From the NCBI GenBank assembly GCA_002224055.1, contig AZLU01000036.1, positions 62,001-126,000 on the forward strand: a stretch of DNA of 64,000 nt. Direction: 5' to 3'. This document shows positions 60,283 through 64,000 of the stretch, in pieces. The DNA comes from Pezizomycotina sp. ARF18. Its lineage: Eukaryota > Ascomycota. The position numbers were made by a program, and so were the translations under genes. Position 1 is the first letter of the stretch. The number at the start of each line of letters is the position of its first letter. The notes below the pieces were generated by a model. That model was not told the origin of the DNA, ran no database searches, and saw only the letters and a list, made by a program, of their open reading frames with translations.

Positions 60283-61059
60283 TCGGTCTCGATCAGACTC
60301 TCCCGACGGCCGGGAAAAACCCTTGTGCGGAGAGTGAAAAGTTGTAGTTTTTCTTTGTCCCCAGCGCGGTGTTGCCTTTTTGTTTTTTCTTTTATTATGA
60401 TTATTTTTTAAGTTCGCATTATTATTATTGCATTTAAACAGTGAGGTCGCTAATGGCGATTGCTGGAATTTTCGCAGGTGCCCGGAGATTCCAGGAAACG
60501 ATTATTTCTTCTAGGAGGGACTCGTAAGTTTGGCCTTCTTCCACACCCTCTACGTCCTTGCGAAACATCTCCCGGGAGAGGCCGGGAGAAGCGAGAATAG
60601 TGGAGCACCTCGAAAAAATGAGGGCGGAATGTGAAAACTCACGTGAGATATTGAGAAGGAAAATGGAAAGAGCTAAGCAAAATTACAGGTAAAGGAAAGT
60701 TCCAAACCTGGCTCGAATAAAGTTTACGCATCAGGTCTAGGCCGTGGGCATTATGCGGAGGAACAATGGGGTCTAGGCCTTGCCCAAGCGCTGAGGCAAC
60801 GAGCTCTTAAGAAGGTTTCCGATGGAGATAAACACAAAGAGAAAGGCTCCCACGAAGATCCGACCAAGAGTGCATTACTCAGACACGATGAGGGGAGCTG
60901 TAGTCCCTAAAGCTGGAGCCGGGAGACCTTGAAGGCCCGAAACACTCCTATGAAGTGTTTATACTGGCTACGTGACGCTGTTGCATTCCCCCACTCTCGC
61001 AGCAGCCGAAGAACTTGCGGCTATAGACGCGGGGTATTTTGAAGATGCGTATTAGCCTT
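60283..61059. other. Spacer between family fragments
   Basis: No ORF of note. T-rich at 60370-60440; CTAAC-poor. The segment 60480-60900 is G/A-rich and may be eroded coding DNA of the family, but I cannot assign it. Confidence 0.3.
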
Positions 61060-61760
61060 GTCTTCCTAGCGGCAGCAGCAACCCAGCTGAAGAAGCTGAA
61101 GATGAAAACGAAGAGGAGTCTGAGGAGGAGTCTGAAGATGACGAGAACGGGGTGGAGTGGTGGTTGAGGAAGGGGAGGAGGTGCACCATCTCCTAATCGC
61201 AAAGATATGGAGGAAGTCTTTTTCCAAATGATAGGGAGGGAGGTTATCCAAGAGCTTCTCTTCTTATTGAAAGTGTGCTTTGATTTCTGTCTCTATACAC
61301 GTCTTACGCCCGAATTTTGTAGATCACGTCCACGCGCGGTTCGACGGGCCAGCGGACGTAACTCCAGCGCTGGGTGCCGCTCCGTTGAGCAAGGGATACC
61401 GAACCAAGGTGGAGCGCCCACGGATTCTCTGACCTCCCCAGCACCATGCGCTGAGTTCAGTTGGTGGGCCTCTCCCAGACGGTTTCCGTGCGAATATCGT
61501 CACTGGTGGTGTCCCCGTGGCTGGCGCTTCCCGGTTCCCCTGGTGGCGTACCAGTTCTCCTTGGCAGTTCCGTACGACTTTGATAATGGGGTATGAGTTT
61601 CCTTCCATGTTTTGCTCCTGTTCTTTATCTTTTTGATTTATAAGATTGAGATATGTGGCTAACTTTGTTACTACTAGGAAGAGCAAAACGAAAGATGGAA
61701 TGCTTGCGCTGCTAAACCTTCTCACAAAGATCTGGGGAACTTGTATGACCGCAGAAGTAT
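61060..61760 (+). pseudogene. Amplified family, copy 5 fragment
   Basis: An acidic run (AEDENEEESEEESEDDENGV) followed by GVEWWLRKGRRCTIS aligns with the C-terminal part of copy 1 (GVEWWFRK). It is followed by ATGGAGGAAGTCTTTTTCCA, matching the copy 1 sequence that codes EEAFFLMI. An intron is visible at about 61589-61677 (GTATGAG ... GCTAAC ... CTACTAG). The intron starts GTATGA with a TTCCTTCCATGTTT stretch, resembling the copy 1 sequence near 52220-52260, so similarity extends into non-coding DNA. Confidence 0.5.
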
Positions 61761-62159
61761 ATCGCTCATCTGATAAACGTGGCGAAGGGTTTTGCGGAAG
61801 TCAGCTGTAAACGCCTGAAGAAGAACTCTTTTACAATGCTCGCGGCCAGAAGAAGCACTGCATCTTCATGGCCACGGTACTCAGGAATTTCTCTGGATGA
61901 ACAACTCCCCGATCCCCACTCCGGGAAAGAAAACTGTTAAGTATCGCAATATGGAAGCGCGATCCATTTATTGCGAGTTAGACGAAACTCAGCGCAAACG
62001 CAACCAGTATGATAGCCTTTTTCCTTTCTTTCATTCGTTAAAGACTATACCAATGCTTCTTTTTTCCTTCAGTGGTGCTGATTATATTTCTATCTTCCCT
62101 AGCTCTCAAAGGGATGGCCTGAGCAACTCTGCCTTCCGCGAAAGGAGTCTATTGGACCC
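61761..62159. other. Spacer, ORF open on plus strand
   Basis: A plus ORF from 61897 (MNNSPIPTPGKKTVKYRNME) runs through to 62361 into the family fragment described next. Its first half is not recognisable as family sequence. Confidence 0.3.
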
Positions 62160-63310
62160 GAAGTCAAACGCCGTTAAAAAACCGAGCGCCGGGGAGTTTA
62201 GACCATTTCGAACCTTCCCGTGCGGAAGTCAGTGGATCAGCTGCGGCGGTGTTGCGTCAGGAGCTGCCGGTCAGGAGGGCGGGCCGAGCAGCTCCCAGGT
62301 CACCGGAAGGAATCCATTCAGCTCGCGCCCCAACACTGGTGAAGTTCGCAGAGGAAACTAGAATCATTATCCTTCCTCTACCCAAGTTAATCGAGGGGGC
62401 CGCCACCCTCGATCGTCAATGTTAATCCCTGCGGTCTATAATCCCCTGCAGAACCGTGGCTGGACATCTTCTCCCAGCAGGACTATAAAACACTCAGCCC
62501 CACCCTCCATTAGTCTGCTGCAATTTCTACCACCTAACATGCGATCGCGACGAAAGGTAGCTTGCAAGCACCTCATGGAACCATAATTGGTTCGCGGAAT
62601 CAACGCCCGCCAAACGAGCTTTTGATCTGTCGAACCTCCCGGCTACGCGGCAAAGACGTTTCTAAAGACGCGGGGAAATCCCGAGCGCTGCTGGCCGGTA
62701 ACAGCCCGTTGGGGGGTTACCGAAGCGGATGCGGAACTCCCGACTTACGAAAGCGTAACGCAGCCGGTCAGGCTTACTCCATGGCGACGGTTGCTGAAAG
62801 CACCGAGGCTGCCACGGGCGCCATCATCAAGCTGTCGAAGTTCGTGGGTCACGGAGTGTCATCATCAGCCGAACTGCCCTCAGGTCCCGGCCTTGGAGCC
62901 GCCGTCTTACAATGCCGGTGATCATAGGTTTGTCCCCGTTATTGAGGATGCGGATGAAGAAGGTAGCCCAGTCACACCATACGCGGCAAAGACGTTTCAA
63001 AAAACGGGCTTGGGAAAGCCGGGCGCTGCTGACCGGTAGCAGCCTGTTGGAATTGCTGGGGCGGACCCGGAGCTGCCAACTTACGAATCAATTACGCAGC
63101 CTGTCCGGCTTTACTACATGGCCACCGTCGCCGAGAGCACGGAGGCGGCTGCCGGGACCCTGCTGGGTACTAAAGCTAGTGGGAGGTCCAGGGTGGCCTT
63201 CCACGCATCCACAAGAATACCGATGCTCTGTTTACCCGGCCGTTCAGCCCCTTTCTTATCATGCTGGAGACCGTAGAACGCCCCCGCCTCGAAGGGGCAG
63301 GCAGAACATG
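62160..63310 (+). pseudogene. Amplified family, copies 6 and 7 in tandem
   Basis: 62220-62340 codes GAAGQEGGPSSSQVTGRNPF then SSRPNTGEVRRGN, the counterpart of copy 1's N-terminal region. From 62700 a unit codes ELPTYESVTQPV with ATVAESTEAATGAI nearby and AGDHRFVPVIEDADEEGSPV. From 63060 a second unit repeats ELPTYESITQPVRLYYMATV then AESTEAAAGTLLG. This shows that the ELPTY module is duplicated here. Confidence 0.5.
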
Positions 63311-63440
63311 TAATGTTTTCACTCTCTTCAATAATACGGGACACCATTTTAAACAGACAGAAATTTTTTTGAAGAGGATCTAACATTTATCATTGGATTT
63401 TAAGCTATATTAGAAGGTTTTAAAAGACCTATTCGAAACT

Positions 63441-64000
63441 TTGGTGAAAAAATCTGCATCTTCCTCCGCGGTCTCTGCTCCAGTGATCGAAAGCTCATCG
63501 TCGTCCGAGGGGCTGTTGGAAGAGGAGTCGTTCCTGCACAAGCCGTTAGCACTTCCGTTACCGAGCAGTCTGGGAGCGAGGATGACAATGAGAGGAGCGG
63601 TGGAAACTTGCCTGGTGGTGCAGATCATCTGCTTGCTGCATTCCAAGCTCCAGTGCTTCCTCCGGAAGAGACCTTTCCCATTTGAAGAAAGGCAATAGAA
63701 GGGGATAGGAAGGATAGATGGCGGCCGGCAGGCCTCAGAGGCTATTAGTATCCGAGGTCGAAAACGGGCCAATGCTATGGACCCCAGGGTCTCAGGTTGA
63801 TATCAACCTCCGTAATTGGCAGAAGGAAAATGCGGCTTGTGAAGCAGCAGGCCTCAGAGCACGCCGTCGAAAGCTCATCGGGGTCGTGATCGTCCCCGCC
63901 GTGGCCCCATGCTTCACAAATCAGATTTCTCCTTACCGTCCCCGCGCCAACGCCATGGACCCTTGAGTTGCGGGTTTGAACCTGAGCGCGTTTCAACTTG
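63441..64000 (+). pseudogene. Amplified family, copy 8, cut by the window end
   Basis: Contains SAVSAPVIESSSSSEGLLEE, matching VESSSSSEGLFEE in copy 1, and IRGRKRANAMDPRVS at about 63740-63800 then INLRNWQKENAACEAAGLRA. A second ANAMDP occurs at 63945-63962. The order of modules differs from copy 1, so the array has been rearranged. Confidence 0.5.

Overview
This window looks like nuclear DNA of a filamentous ascomycete. The signs are short GT-AG introns (roughly 60-170 bp) with CTAAC-type branch sites, a fungal-type cytochrome P450 end, a NACHT/ankyrin (fungal NLR-type) gene, ankyrin plus C2H2 protein remains, and one transposon whose interior shows the near-total loss of CpA/TpG typical of RIP. 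Gene density is low and homopolymer A/T runs are common. Many protein-coding stretches change reading frame every few hundred bases. That means either widespread gene decay (dispensable or subtelomere-like DNA) or uncorrected indels in the assembly; the two cannot be separated by eye. I saw no tRNA, rRNA or CRISPR, and no recognisable LTR element or LINE.

Layout. 0-0.3 kb: C-terminal end of a cytochrome P450. 1-14.5 kb: four dispersed minus-strand members of an undescribed small two-exon family (1094-1710, 4184-4554, 8975-9377, 13898-14409), all with a phase-1 intron at the same place and a shared second-exon motif. Two read whole and two are broken. Among them lie a 1,615-bp DNA transposon with ~58-bp terminal inverted repeats and a CCGAT target duplication (5498-7112), a fragment of a C2H2 zinc-finger gene (10303-10671) and weak hypothetical genes. 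14.5-28 kb: mostly non-coding, with a cluster of GGGTCCTCC motifs (15.75-16.08 kb) and a frame-broken ankyrin-C2H2 gene (20594-22571) that is a paralogue of the 10.3 kb fragment.

28-43 kb is the most gene-like part, mainly plus strand: an IGHMBP2/Hcs1-type superfamily 1 helicase with a 20-bp palindrome and an E-box just upstream, a STAND (NACHT-ankyrin) gene, an intact small secreted protein on the minus strand, and a ~5.7 kb gene for a very large multi-spanning membrane protein with tryptophan-rich blocks, a charged coiled coil and acidic low-complexity segments. All but the secreted-protein gene are broken as they stand.

43-64 kb: a long non-coding stretch, then a tangle of partial copies, on both strands, of one unrecognised multi-exon gene encoding a disordered, acidic, Ser/Ala-rich protein (motifs ELPTY-S-TQPV, ATVAESTEAA, GVEWW-RK, RANAMDPRVS-INLRN). 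Copies keep similarity through introns, so these are DNA duplications. The block also holds a 77-bp inverted repeat with five transition differences, two oppositely oriented arrays of a TTTGTCGATTTTAGTA element, and a degenerate NQMQG-coding repeat. The two strongest candidates for something undescribed are the four-member two-exon family and this amplified family.
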